Below are positions 27,462 through 34,901 of a DNA stretch of 34,901 nucleotides, piece after piece. Positions within the stretch are counted from its first letter, which is position 1. The number at the start of each line of letters is the position of its first letter. The position numbers and the translations under genes were made by a program. The stretch is taken from IMG/VR virus record IMGVR_UViG_3300020421_001854, positions 1 through 34,901 of that record. One strand, 5' to 3'. The DNA is from a virus. Below the pieces are notes generated by a model. The model searched no databases, was not told the DNA's origin, and was given only the letters and a program-made list of their open reading frames with translations.

Positions 27462-30400
27462 CTAAACATTAAAGCTGTAATTCCCGAATGGAATATATTG
27501 CTCGTTGCTGTTTCCTTTAGTATTGTCTATGACATATCTATCAATTTCGAAGTCTAATTGACGGAAATCAAAGCCATTATTCTGGATATTTAACAGTATT
27601 TGAGCACTTGTTCCTGGTTTACAGTAGCATAGTGGAATAGCAGTAACATACCCTAATTCTTCTACTGTATTTGATTGTGCAGTAGACATCCATAGTGGTA
27701 AAAAGTTCTGTTCTGTAACTCCTACTTGGCTTAAATTAGCTCTCATATTAGTAATATTGCTTATGTATCTAGTTTGGTTGTTTGGATCACTAATTTTAAC
27801 AGCATTACTTGATACTTTAACAGGTGTGTCATTTGGTCTAAATCTAAATGGATCACTTGATGTTGTAGCTATCTGAGCCGCTTGTAGTAAAGCACCTGTT
27901 CTTGTAGTTACGTTAATAATACCATCAGCGTCAATAACTATACTTCCACCGTTTCTAGCCATAATGGCTACATCATTACCTAATGCTCTAACTAGAATAG
28001 TTTGACCAATGGAATTTGTAACCATGAATACTGCCAAGCCTGATCCTTCTTTAGAAGCGTCATCACTTGTTTCATATTCAACACTATCAACAGTAAGTTT
28101 TTTAGGATTTATAATAGTATCTTTAGATCTTACTTTTGTAACACCTGATGTAACATCAACTGGATCAATTACTTCAACATAAACTACTTCATAGATAGAT
28201 GTTGTAGTACCTGTCTTTTTAGCAGTAGCAGTCTTTATAGTACCCATTTTAAATCTTTTTCTTTTGTGATTTAATCTAGTTGCCGCAATATATTCTCTAA
28301 TCTCTTTTGTTTCCAATCCTGAGTATACCAACATCTTAACTTCTTTTTGTAAACCAAATTCTGGATCGTTTGGTCTATAAATTGAGCTGGGTGTAAACAC
28401 GTTAGGATCACCAATGAAGTTGCTGTATGCAGACCTCTGTGTGCTTTTAAGAAGTGGTTTTACGTAGAGATTACTATACGTTACGTTGTCTGGATCGCTT
28501 ACTACTATATTGAATTCTCTAGTAGTTGCACTAAATCCAAATCTATCTCTTGCTCGAATTGTGAATTTGAATTTTCTATCTGTAGTAGTTGTACCACCGT
28601 CCATACTAAAACTATTGTCATCAATAGTTGTTAAACCTAAAAGTGTACCACTAGCAAACTGTCTTACTTTACCTACAATTTCTCCATTGTAATTTAGTAT
28701 AAGTCCTGGTGGTAAAGTTCCTGCTGTTACATCATAAAGTAAACTTGAGTCACTTACAGTTGTTGTTGCATTAACAGAAAACGTACTAATAAAGTTTGCA
28801 TTAATACTACCAAGTGCCGCCGGAGTATTCCAAGTAATTGTACTTTCAACTTCACCTAATATTTTAACTGTAAACGTTTTTTGTTTTTCTGCTATTAAAG
28901 ATTCTTTACTAATACTTGTATATCTTTTAGCTGATACAGTAAATTTATATTCTTTAGTTACCGCAGGCATATAAGGAACACGACCAGCAATTTCACCTGT
29001 AGTAGGATCTATAATCATTCCTGGTGGTATTGTACTTGCACTACCATCATCATTAGTTGCTTGTAATTCATATGACATAACACCTACTAGTGTTTCAGAA
29101 ACATAAGTTTCTAAAAATATTGTTACGTAGTTGTTTGCTCTCTTGTAACCTAAGTCTGCTGGAGTTAACCAAAGCGGAGTTCTTAAGTATGTGTTATCAG
29201 CAGTAAATAATCCTGTACCTATTTGCATAATAGTATTATCTGCACGTAGGAAATCATCTCCAACTAAAAATATTTGAAACTTGCGTTCTTCAATAGTATC
29301 GCCATCACTTACACTTACAGTAAATTCGTATATTCTGTTTAATTTCTTAGGACTTTGTGTAGGTATTGCATAGTCATAACCTTGTGTGTCATAGTAGTAA
29401 CTTTCAAAACCATTTGCACTTCTCATACCAAAGTCAAACGCAAATGAATCGTATTGTGCCATATCATAATAGCCATTACCACTTCTTTCGTCTAATGCCA
29501 TAATTGGATCAACGATACCAACTAACTTACCATCTGTGGTTAGCGTTATTCCTGGAGGTAGCGTACCATCTCCATCTGATATAAAGTATTCTAAATTTTG
29601 TCCTGTTGGTAAATCTGCATCAATGGCAGATAGTTGGAAGTCTACTATACTATTATCTAGTATATAAAAACTGTTATTAGGTCCTAATGGTAACTTACCT
29701 GCATTAGTTGTCCATACTGGTTTATCAGGTCCTTGTATTTCAATTTTGTATGTTCTATCTCTAGTACCATCATTATTCTTTGCTCTTAAAACAAATTCGT
29801 AATCTGTATCTCTTGAAACTTCAAATGGCGTACCTACAATCTTGTTATCTTGTAAACGCATACCTGGTGGAAGTTCTCCACTTATAAGTGTAATGATATC
29901 TGTGTTTAAATTAATTTCTGTAACAGAACCAAATTCTAAAAATATATCTGGAGCACTTGTAGTTGTGTAACCTAAATAGTTACCAACAATAGTTCTCATA
30001 TAATCTTCAACACTATGTCCAGCACTAGTTTTATAATGAATAACTGAACCAGCTAGATAACTGTAATAATAAGTTCCTGATACACCATAAAATATTCCTC
30101 CAGCATCTGGAATAATACCTCCTGAGTAGCCTTGTGATTTTGCTACTTGGTATACACTATCTTGAGCTTCTAAAAATGAATAACCAAATGCGTGTGCCCC
30201 ACCGGCATAAGGAATAGTTGTATCTGCTGTACCTTGTATGTTTAAAAATCTTCTTGGCTTTATAGGAGTCTTTGCAGTATTGTATTCTGCTGATGTAACA
30301 CCTGTTTCGCCTGATGGAGTATAAAATGTATTGTTTCTAAACATAGGATCAAAAAACTGTGAACCTATTGTACATATACTATCTACAGCTACATCATCTA

Positions 30401-30953
30401 TTTCTACGTATGCTCTATTAGCCAATGCCGCACCGTTACTAAATCCAACTAATCTAATCTTACCACTATCAACGTTTGAATAACCTTTTAAGTGTGTAAT
30501 TAAATCTTGTAAAAATTCTATGTCTGGTGCTTTTGTTGTTTCGTGTGCAACGTTCCAAGCATTGTCATAACCTGTTGGTGCTATAAGAATATGATCACCT
30601 AAATAGTTTTGCCAATCGTTAATTTCATTTGCACCATTACCACCATCACCATGCAATAATATTGCAACTGGAACACGTTTATTTGTTAATGCAGGTATTG
30701 TTGGAATTCTAACAGATATAGGATATGTGTAAGTTGTAGCTACACCACCTTGTGTCCAAGTTTTACTAATTGAAATAGTTGTACTATTTTGTATTCTACC
30801 TTGAGCAGGTAAACTGACAGATGTTTGTGCAGGGTCAAACCCTGTTCCACTCGCTGATCCTGGAGCAATAGGTAACGTGATAGAAGTAGTAACTCTTTCT
30901 TGTAGAGTTCCTAGTTTATATCCCGAATTTTGTGTCCACTGTGGTACTGCCAT
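27462..30953 (-). CDS. Large tail/fibre protein with inserted alpha/beta-hydrolase (PHB-depolymerase/esterase-like) and Ig-like repeats
   Basis: A 1163-residue protein. After a conserved-looking opening (residues 1-30), residues about 55-325 form an alpha/beta-hydrolase of the LpqC/PHB-depolymerase type: ILLHGDGGNG near 98-107, nucleophile Ser172 in GFSNG, Asp244 in GTAD, and His313 in SAGHSVEDY, a complete triad. From about 350 on there are repeated putative-Ig/cadherin-like (He_PIG) units marked by LPPGM or LPPGI/L sequences (about 360, 460, 655, 755). The C-terminus has no obvious fibre-knob motif. It is a virion tail or adhesion protein; the enzyme may cut a surface polymer or ester. Late promoter upstream. 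Confidence 0.88.
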   Translation of the reverse strand: MAVPQWTQNSGYKLGTLQERVTTSITLPIAPGSASGTGFDPAQTSVSLPAQGRIQNSTTISISKTWTQGGVATTYTYPISVRIPTIPALTNKRVPVAILLHGDGGNGANEINDWQNYLGDHILIAPTGYDNAWNVAHETTKAPDIEFLQDLITHLKGYSNVDSGKIRLVGFSNGAALANRAYVEIDDVAVDSICTIGSQFFDPMFRNNTFYTPSGETGVTSAEYNTAKTPIKPRRFLNIQGTADTTIPYAGGAHAFGYSFLEAQDSVYQVAKSQGYSGGIIPDAGGIFYGVSGTYYYSYLAGSVIHYKTSAGHSVEDYMRTIVGNYLGYTTTSAPDIFLEFGSVTEINLNTDIITLISGELPPGMRLQDNKIVGTPFEVSRDTDYEFVLRAKNNDGTRDRTYKIEIQGPDKPVWTTNAGKLPLGPNNSFYILDNSIVDFQLSAIDADLPTGQNLEYFISDGDGTLPPGITLTTDGKLVGIVDPIMALDERSGNGYYDMAQYDSFAFDFGMRSANGFESYYYDTQGYDYAIPTQSPKKLNRIYEFTVSVSDGDTIEERKFQIFLVGDDFLRADNTIMQIGTGLFTADNTYLRTPLWLTPADLGYKRANNYVTIFLETYVSETLVGVMSYELQATNDDGSASTIPPGMIIDPTTGEIAGRVPYMPAVTKEYKFTVSAKRYTSISKESLIAEKQKTFTVKILGEVESTITWNTPAALGSINANFISTFSVNATTTVSDSSLLYDVTAGTLPPGLILNYNGEIVGKVRQFASGTLLGLTTIDDNSFSMDGGTTTTDRKFKFTIRARDRFGFSATTREFNIVVSDPDNVTYSNLYVKPLLKSTQRSAYSNFIGDPNVFTPSSIYRPNDPEFGLQKEVKMLVYSGLETKEIREYIAATRLNHKRKRFKMGTIKTATAKKTGTTTSIYEVVYVEVIDPVDVTSGVTKVRSKDTIINPKKLTVDSVEYETSDDASKEGSGLAVFMVTNSIGQTILVRALGNDVAIMARNGGSIVIDADGIINVTTRTGALLQAAQIATTSSDPFRFRPNDTPVKVSSNAVKISDPNNQTRYISNITNMRANLSQVGVTEQNFLPLWMSTAQSNTVEELGYVTAIPLCYCKPGTSAQILLNIQNNGFDFRQLDFEIDRYVIDNTKGNSNEQYIPFGNYSFNV

Positions 30954-30973
30954 CTTAAATCCTTCACTTTACA

Positions 30974-30982
30974 GTATTTATC
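30974..30982 (-). promoter_or_regulatory. T4-like late promoter
   Basis: GATAAATAC on the minus strand, 22 bases ahead of the ATG at 30953 (tail hydrolase gene), with AAGGA between. Confidence 0.75.
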
Positions 30983-30997
30983 GGATCTTGGTGGCTA

Positions 30998-31873
30998 TTA
31001 AAATGCTCTTTGTTGTTTTGTGCTAGGTCCAACAATATATGGGTATACAGGCTGTAAACTTGCATCTACAGTTAAGTGATAACAATATGTTCCTGATGTA
31101 TATTCTGGGGTTTTTTCAAATCTACCATTATACTCATCTAATTTACCAGTACCAATTTGATATTCATGATCGTTAATAAACGTTCCTGCTGTTTTGGCAC
31201 CATACAAGTATCCTCTACCTGTTGGTTCTGTTGAGTAATATTGATAAGAGCTTGTCATTCTAACTACTGCTGATGCTGGATCATTGTAGTCTGAATAACC
31301 ATAAGGTCCGTATATAGGATAACCGTCAAAACAATATCCTATAATTTTACTGTGTCCGTCTGCGTGTCTAAAGTGATCTCCACTAAAGTTACTTCCTGTG
31401 TAATAAGTTGCCGCCGGACTTGCTCCTGTAACCATTGCTGTATTCCAGCCTGCACTAGCTTCACTTGAACCTGTTGGTAAGTTTAATACCATACCTGACA
31501 TATAGTGATACTGTCCGCTGATTTCTGGCCATCCCCCTGCGTCATCTCCTCCGTAGTTTGTTCTAAACTGAACTGCATTATATTCAAAGCCTGTTCCTGG
31601 TGCGTCTGAACTTGGATCTAATCCTGGAGGAACTGCACCAACTCCTGCTGATGGACTATAAAATACAACACCGTTGTTGAAAATTCCTAATGGTGTAAGA
31701 GCTGTAACCAACTGTGGGTTACTAGTATTCTCTCCACCTCTGTATGTAAATGAATAATTATATGATTGTGCCGATGCCACATTCGCACTTGGCGAAAAAG
31801 CATTATTGCCAAAAGGTTTTCCAAATTGAGCTGGATTAGGTAAACCGTTTGATGTTATTGTTAGTGTTGCCAT
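30998..31873 (-). CDS. YHYH-domain protein
   Basis: A 291-residue protein matching the YHYH family (PF14240). It has GQYHYMSG, then GHSKIIGYCFDGYPIYGPYG, LDEYNGRFEKTPEYTSGTY, and CYHLTVD ending PYIVGP. The family occurs in secreted bacterial proteins of unknown, possibly metal-dependent, function. It lies between tail genes and shares one base with the fibre gene upstream. The opening (TITSNGLPNPAQFGKPF) lacks a signal peptide, so a virion part is likely. Whether it is enzymatic is unknown. Confidence 0.88.
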   Translation of the reverse strand: MATLTITSNGLPNPAQFGKPFGNNAFSPSANVASAQSYNYSFTYRGGENTSNPQLVTALTPLGIFNNGVVFYSPSAGVGAVPPGLDPSSDAPGTGFEYNAVQFRTNYGGDDAGGWPEISGQYHYMSGMVLNLPTGSSEASAGWNTAMVTGASPAATYYTGSNFSGDHFRHADGHSKIIGYCFDGYPIYGPYGYSDYNDPASAVVRMTSSYQYYSTEPTGRGYLYGAKTAGTFINDHEYQIGTGKLDEYNGRFEKTPEYTSGTYCYHLTVDASLQPVYPYIVGPSTKQQRAF

Positions 31874-32577
31874 TAGCTTATTACTCCTGCGTCAAATGAT
31901 CTTGCATCTGGCGACATAATGCCACCAAAGTCGATGTCAATTTGGTATATTAACCAATCTGATAAACCTCTAACGTCATTGCTCATTTGACCAAAGTCAA
32001 AACCAGCTGTGTTAGGCTCAATGTTTCTAATATCAACACCGTAAACTAACCCTGAAACGTTACCAGTTAATGCACCGTTAAAATTACTTGCTGTAAGTGT
32101 ATTTACATTAGAAATATCATTTCCTAATGCGTTTAGATTTCCACCTAATTCGGGTGATGTATCTGACTTAACTTCAGCGTCGGAATTTACTGATAAAACA
32201 TTTCCGCTTACACTTGTACTAGCACCTGTGCCACCAAATATATTTAATGTTTGCCCGTCTGCTAATTGCATACTTCCTGCATCAGAAACAACGTTTAATT
32301 GTTGTAATCCGCCAGTAGCATTAATAGTAATTCCTGTTGTAGAACTAGTTAGTGTTACATTAGAACCTGATACTAGTTTCTTTAATTGTAAAGCTGACCC
32401 TACTTTTTGTGCAAAAACACCTTCTCCAGTGTTTCCTAAATTAGATACAGTAGTTGACTCAGGTGAACGAAGATCTAAATCATCAAAGTTTTGGTTAACT
32501 TTAATAAATGCTTCACGCAGATCATCACCTGTTCCGTCGTTTGCTAGTGTTCCTATGTTTATTGTTTGTAAAGCCAT
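31873..32577 (-). CDS. Tail-fibre/baseplate-type structural protein
   Basis: A 234-residue protein. The opening IGTLANDGTGDDLREAFIKVNQNFDDLD is the typical N-terminal motif of phage fibre-attachment and baseplate proteins (first ~34 residues). The rest is repetitive beta-strand with Asn/Ser/Gly (LVSGSNVTLTSSTTGITI, LNALGNDISNVNTLTASNF). The end (GLSDWLIYQIDIDFGGIMSPD) is a compact region shared in such proteins. Late promoter and an AGGA ribosome site lie upstream. Confidence 0.82.
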   Translation of the reverse strand: MALQTINIGTLANDGTGDDLREAFIKVNQNFDDLDLRSPESTTVSNLGNTGEGVFAQKVGSALQLKKLVSGSNVTLTSSTTGITINATGGLQQLNVVSDAGSMQLADGQTLNIFGGTGASTSVSGNVLSVNSDAEVKSDTSPELGGNLNALGNDISNVNTLTASNFNGALTGNVSGLVYGVDIRNIEPNTAGFDFGQMSNDVRGLSDWLIYQIDIDFGGIMSPDARSFDAGVIS

Positions 32578-32592
32578 ATCTTATCCTATACT

Positions 32593-32601
32593 GTATTTAT
32601 C
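32593..32601 (-). promoter_or_regulatory. T4-like late promoter
   Basis: GATAAATAC on the minus strand, directly after the subtilase stop codon and 16 bases ahead of the ATG at 32577. Confidence 0.75.
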
Positions 32602-34211
32602 TATTGGTCATTCCCACTAGTGCCTCTAAATTTTAATGGATTTGGGCTATTATAAGGCCAATACGCCATTCTATTTGGAGCACCGTATAAACGTGGGTAA
32701 CTGTTACCGTAACTAAAACTTTCTGCTGTACCTGAATCGTATATTTGTCCTTTTAACGAATGATTTTTTAAAAAGTCTTTATATTGTTGTGCAGTTCCAC
32801 CTGGATTTGCTTGTAACCATAAAGCACCCATTCCTGTTATTTGTGGAGCCGCCATACTAGTTCCGCCAATCTTAGCCATATAATGCGAAGAACTTCCTGG
32901 ATATAATTCTTTACTGCCATATAAACTTACTTGGCTAGTTGCACTAGAAATATCATCACCTGCGGCAATAATATCTATTCTTGGTCCACGTTCACTATCT
33001 GATCTAACTTTTTCTTCTGTTCCGTATTGTTGTGTATCCATATTTGCTACCCATAAAGTATCTTCACTATGTGGTGAACTAGGACGATTATAATAAATTT
33101 GTGTTGCTCCATACGTAGCTGTTCTATAATAACTGTTATAGATATCACTTCCGTATTCACCTGATCCTGCTACTCCATACGCACAAGGGTGATATGCGTT
33201 ACCGGCCGCTTTGACACAAATAACACCTGCGTCTGTTAATTGTTGTTGTTCAACATCATTAGAAACACTTACTAAAGGGTGTTTACTTCCAGTCATTCCA
33301 TAGTTTACTAATGCACTTGAATAATTTTGTGCTGTGATACCTTGATCAACACCTTTGTAAAAAACGTGTGAAATTTGTCCGTTAAGAGAATATGTACTAG
33401 AATAACCCCAACTTTGATTTACAATAGTAGGACGTCTAAATCCTGTGTTAGGATCAATTGGCTTTTTCAAATGCCATTCTCTAATAACATCATAAATGTC
33501 ATTCATACTCATAGCCGCCGTACCACCAAATAATCTTACAGAATAAAGTGTTGCATTTTTGGCCCAACCGTATGTCTTACCTGCGGCAATACCACAACAA
33601 TGACTTCCATGAGCACCTGCGGCATTTGAATCTGTATAATTATTTGTGTAATGGTTAGCAGGCATTGTTCCAGATACACCTGATGCCGCATACCAATCTA
33701 TTTGTTGAAATCTTGTTGTACCATTAGCATCGTCCCATTCAGGATGTCCTGTTGGATCAACACCGTCATCTTGTATAACAATGTCAACACCTGTTCCGTC
33801 TAATGTGTAGTTGTAATCTCCTGAGAAAGTAGTACTAGCCGCTTGGTCTGTTTGCCAAGAATCTCGTATGTGTCTATACAATCCCCAGTTCTTATCATTT
33901 TGATTAGCAGTTGTTGTTCTTTGAAATTGTGCAGTTTGCGTTTCAAAAAGTTCTGCATATTGATCTATGCTTGAAGCTTCTACGTCTAAAATTCTTCCGT
34001 CAGCTTTTAATTTTTCAGCTTCTTCTGGTTCAAGCATATAACAAGTAATTCTATTGTTAGTTGCTTTTGCGTGTGAAACATCACAAGTTCTATCAGGAAT
34101 AATATTTGAGTCAACACTTGAATCACCTGAAGTGTCTTTTTGTAGTAACTGATCTATTTCTGCAATATCAGTTCCTTTATTTGTTATAACTCTATATTCT
34201 TCTTGTGCCAT
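32601..34211 (-). CDS. Subtilisin-like serine protease (S8), tail-region
   Basis: A 536-residue protein. Residues 1-80 look like an inhibitor I9-type prodomain (EEYRVITNKGTDIAEID, later LEPEEAEKLKADGRILDVEA). The catalytic part has Asp148 in VIQDDGVD, His204 in HGSHCCG (usually HGTHVAG), oxyanion Asn338 in KAAGN, and Ser452 in GTSMAAP. No secretion signal. The C-terminal NHSLKG and SYPRLYGAPNRMAYWP blocks are shared with the next upstream gene, so they are paralogues. It is likely a virion-associated or processing protease; target unknown. Confidence 0.93.
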   Translation of the reverse strand: MAQEEYRVITNKGTDIAEIDQLLQKDTSGDSSVDSNIIPDRTCDVSHAKATNNRITCYMLEPEEAEKLKADGRILDVEASSIDQYAELFETQTAQFQRTTTANQNDKNWGLYRHIRDSWQTDQAASTTFSGDYNYTLDGTGVDIVIQDDGVDPTGHPEWDDANGTTRFQQIDWYAASGVSGTMPANHYTNNYTDSNAAGAHGSHCCGIAAGKTYGWAKNATLYSVRLFGGTAAMSMNDIYDVIREWHLKKPIDPNTGFRRPTIVNQSWGYSSTYSLNGQISHVFYKGVDQGITAQNYSSALVNYGMTGSKHPLVSVSNDVEQQQLTDAGVICVKAAGNAYHPCAYGVAGSGEYGSDIYNSYYRTATYGATQIYYNRPSSPHSEDTLWVANMDTQQYGTEEKVRSDSERGPRIDIIAAGDDISSATSQVSLYGSKELYPGSSSHYMAKIGGTSMAAPQITGMGALWLQANPGGTAQQYKDFLKNHSLKGQIYDSGTAESFSYGNSYPRLYGAPNRMAYWPYNSPNPLKFRGTSGNDQ

Positions 34212-34901
34212 TATAAATTACCACCTAACGTAAAATTATCTGGTCCTGTTGTATCTAAACCTTTTTTCTTACTAAAAGTTCTTTTAGTTGCTTGACCTAA
34301 GTATGCAATTCTATTAGATGTTGCATCTGGACTCATTAAATTTCTATTGTTATTAAAGAAAGTAGCTGGTGTACTTTCGTCTACTGAACCTTGATATAAT
34401 AATCCTTTAAGACTATTCTTATGCCACCACTCTCTTAATTGTGCTGGAGTAAATCCTGGATTTAGTTGTAATACTAAACAGCTCATTCCTGCTACATTAG
34501 GAGTACTCATTGATGTTCCACTTAAATTATATACTGCTGTTGAGCTTGAATTGTAAGCACTAACAATATTTGTACCTGCCGCATATACATCAACCCTTGG
34601 TCCTTTATCACTTCCACTTTCACAGGCTTCTGAACTTGAATACAATGCACTATCTAAGTTACCACAAACAATAGTGTCTGGTCCAATATTACCTGCACCT
34701 CTATTGTAGTATATAGGATTACCTGCTGTAATATTACCTGAGTTTATAGTTCTTGTAATATAGTTATTGTAATCTATATCTCCTGAGTAACATAATTTTT
34801 GTCCTTGGTTACCTGCACTCTTATGATAGTGTACACCTTCGTCTTGCATTTCTTCTACTTCTGCCATCAAGTTATAAATCTGTGCATTGAATCTATTTGA
34901 A
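34211..34901 (-). CDS. Second subtilisin-like protease (N-terminus outside the window)
   Basis: The frame is open through the right edge, so the start and probably the Asp and His regions lie outside. The visible part has the oxyanion Asn in KSAGNQG and the catalytic serine in LSGTSMSTPNVAGMS, followed by NSLKG and SNRIAYLG blocks like those of the downstream protease. An Asn/Ser/Gly-rich region separates the two motifs. The stop TAA shares a base with the ATG of the next protease. The two genes are a tandem pair. Confidence 0.9.
   Translation of the reverse strand, partial: SNRFNAQIYNLMAEVEEMQDEGVHYHKSAGNQGQKLCYSGDIDYNNYITRTINSGNITAGNPIYYNRGAGNIGPDTIVCGNLDSALYSSSEACESGSDKGPRVDVYAAGTNIVSAYNSSSTAVYNLSGTSMSTPNVAGMSCLVLQLNPGFTPAQLREWWHKNSLKGLLYQGSVDESTPATFFNNNRNLMSPDATSNRIAYLGQATKRTFSKKKGLDTTGPDNFTLGGNL

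Noticed and set aside
1-34901. tRNA genes, CRISPR arrays, insertion sequences, integrase or attachment sites
   Set aside because: No cloverleaf-like sequence, repeat array, transposase or recombinase was seen; the gaps between genes are too short for most of these.

Overview
The window looks like part of the genome of an AT-rich, T4-like tailed phage (Myoviridae morphology) from a marine-type bacterium. The evidence is a family B DNA polymerase (gp43) with a hairpin just ahead of its ribosome binding site, a gp44 clamp-loader subunit, and at least eight copies of a T4-like late promoter (ATAAATA, usually G/C before and C after). It also carries PhoH, ThyX, MazG, 2OG-Fe(II) oxygenases and a GroES/gp31-like co-chaperonin, which are typical of cyanophages and pelagiphages. 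No photosynthesis genes are seen. With ThyX and a bacterial ferredoxin, this fits a heterotrophic marine host such as SAR11, but the host is inference. Genes are packed tightly, often with overlapping stop and start codons, and all but one (phoH) lie on the minus strand. Transcription therefore runs mostly from high to low coordinates.

Layout from left to right. 1-3.4 kb: early/replication block with gp43 (cut by the left edge), small membrane proteins, a HAD phosphatase, a DsbA-like DNA-binding protein and a 2OG oxygenase, with consensus sigma70-type promoters. 3.4-9.8 kb: late block of conserved phage proteins, several starting with a short leader that resembles T4 capsid-targeting sequences. 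It includes a HAD + ParB-like fusion and a nucleotidyltransferase. 9.8-14.2 kb: proteostasis block with a ClpA-like unfoldase, peptide deformylase and DnaJ. 14.2-18.2 kb: envelope/lysis block with a holin-like protein, an MscS-like protein, an acyl-carrier-protein homologue lacking the modified serine, overlapping spanins and a GH108 muramidase. 18.36-19.08 kb: phoH on the plus strand. 19.07-23.3 kb: early metabolic/replication operon with ThyX, parvulin PPIase, 7Fe ferredoxin, gp44, a TagD-like cytidylyltransferase and a cupin. 23.3-26.85 kb: two paralogous 2OG oxygenases, MazG, the GroES-like protein, a PolIII-alpha-like fragment and small conserved proteins. 26.86-34.9 kb: tail/adhesion block with fibre-like proteins, a 1163-residue tail protein carrying an inserted alpha/beta-hydrolase, a YHYH protein and two tandem subtilisin-like proteases (the second cut by the right edge).

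Two transcription programmes are visible. Host-like promoters (TTGACA/T, 17-18 bp, TATAAT) precede gp43, the DsbA-like gene, gp44, the 23.25-kb operon and the PolIII-like gene. ATAAATA elements precede structural, lysis and internal-protein genes. No tRNA gene, CRISPR array, insertion sequence or integrase was found, and no gene-free stretch exceeds about 170 bases.
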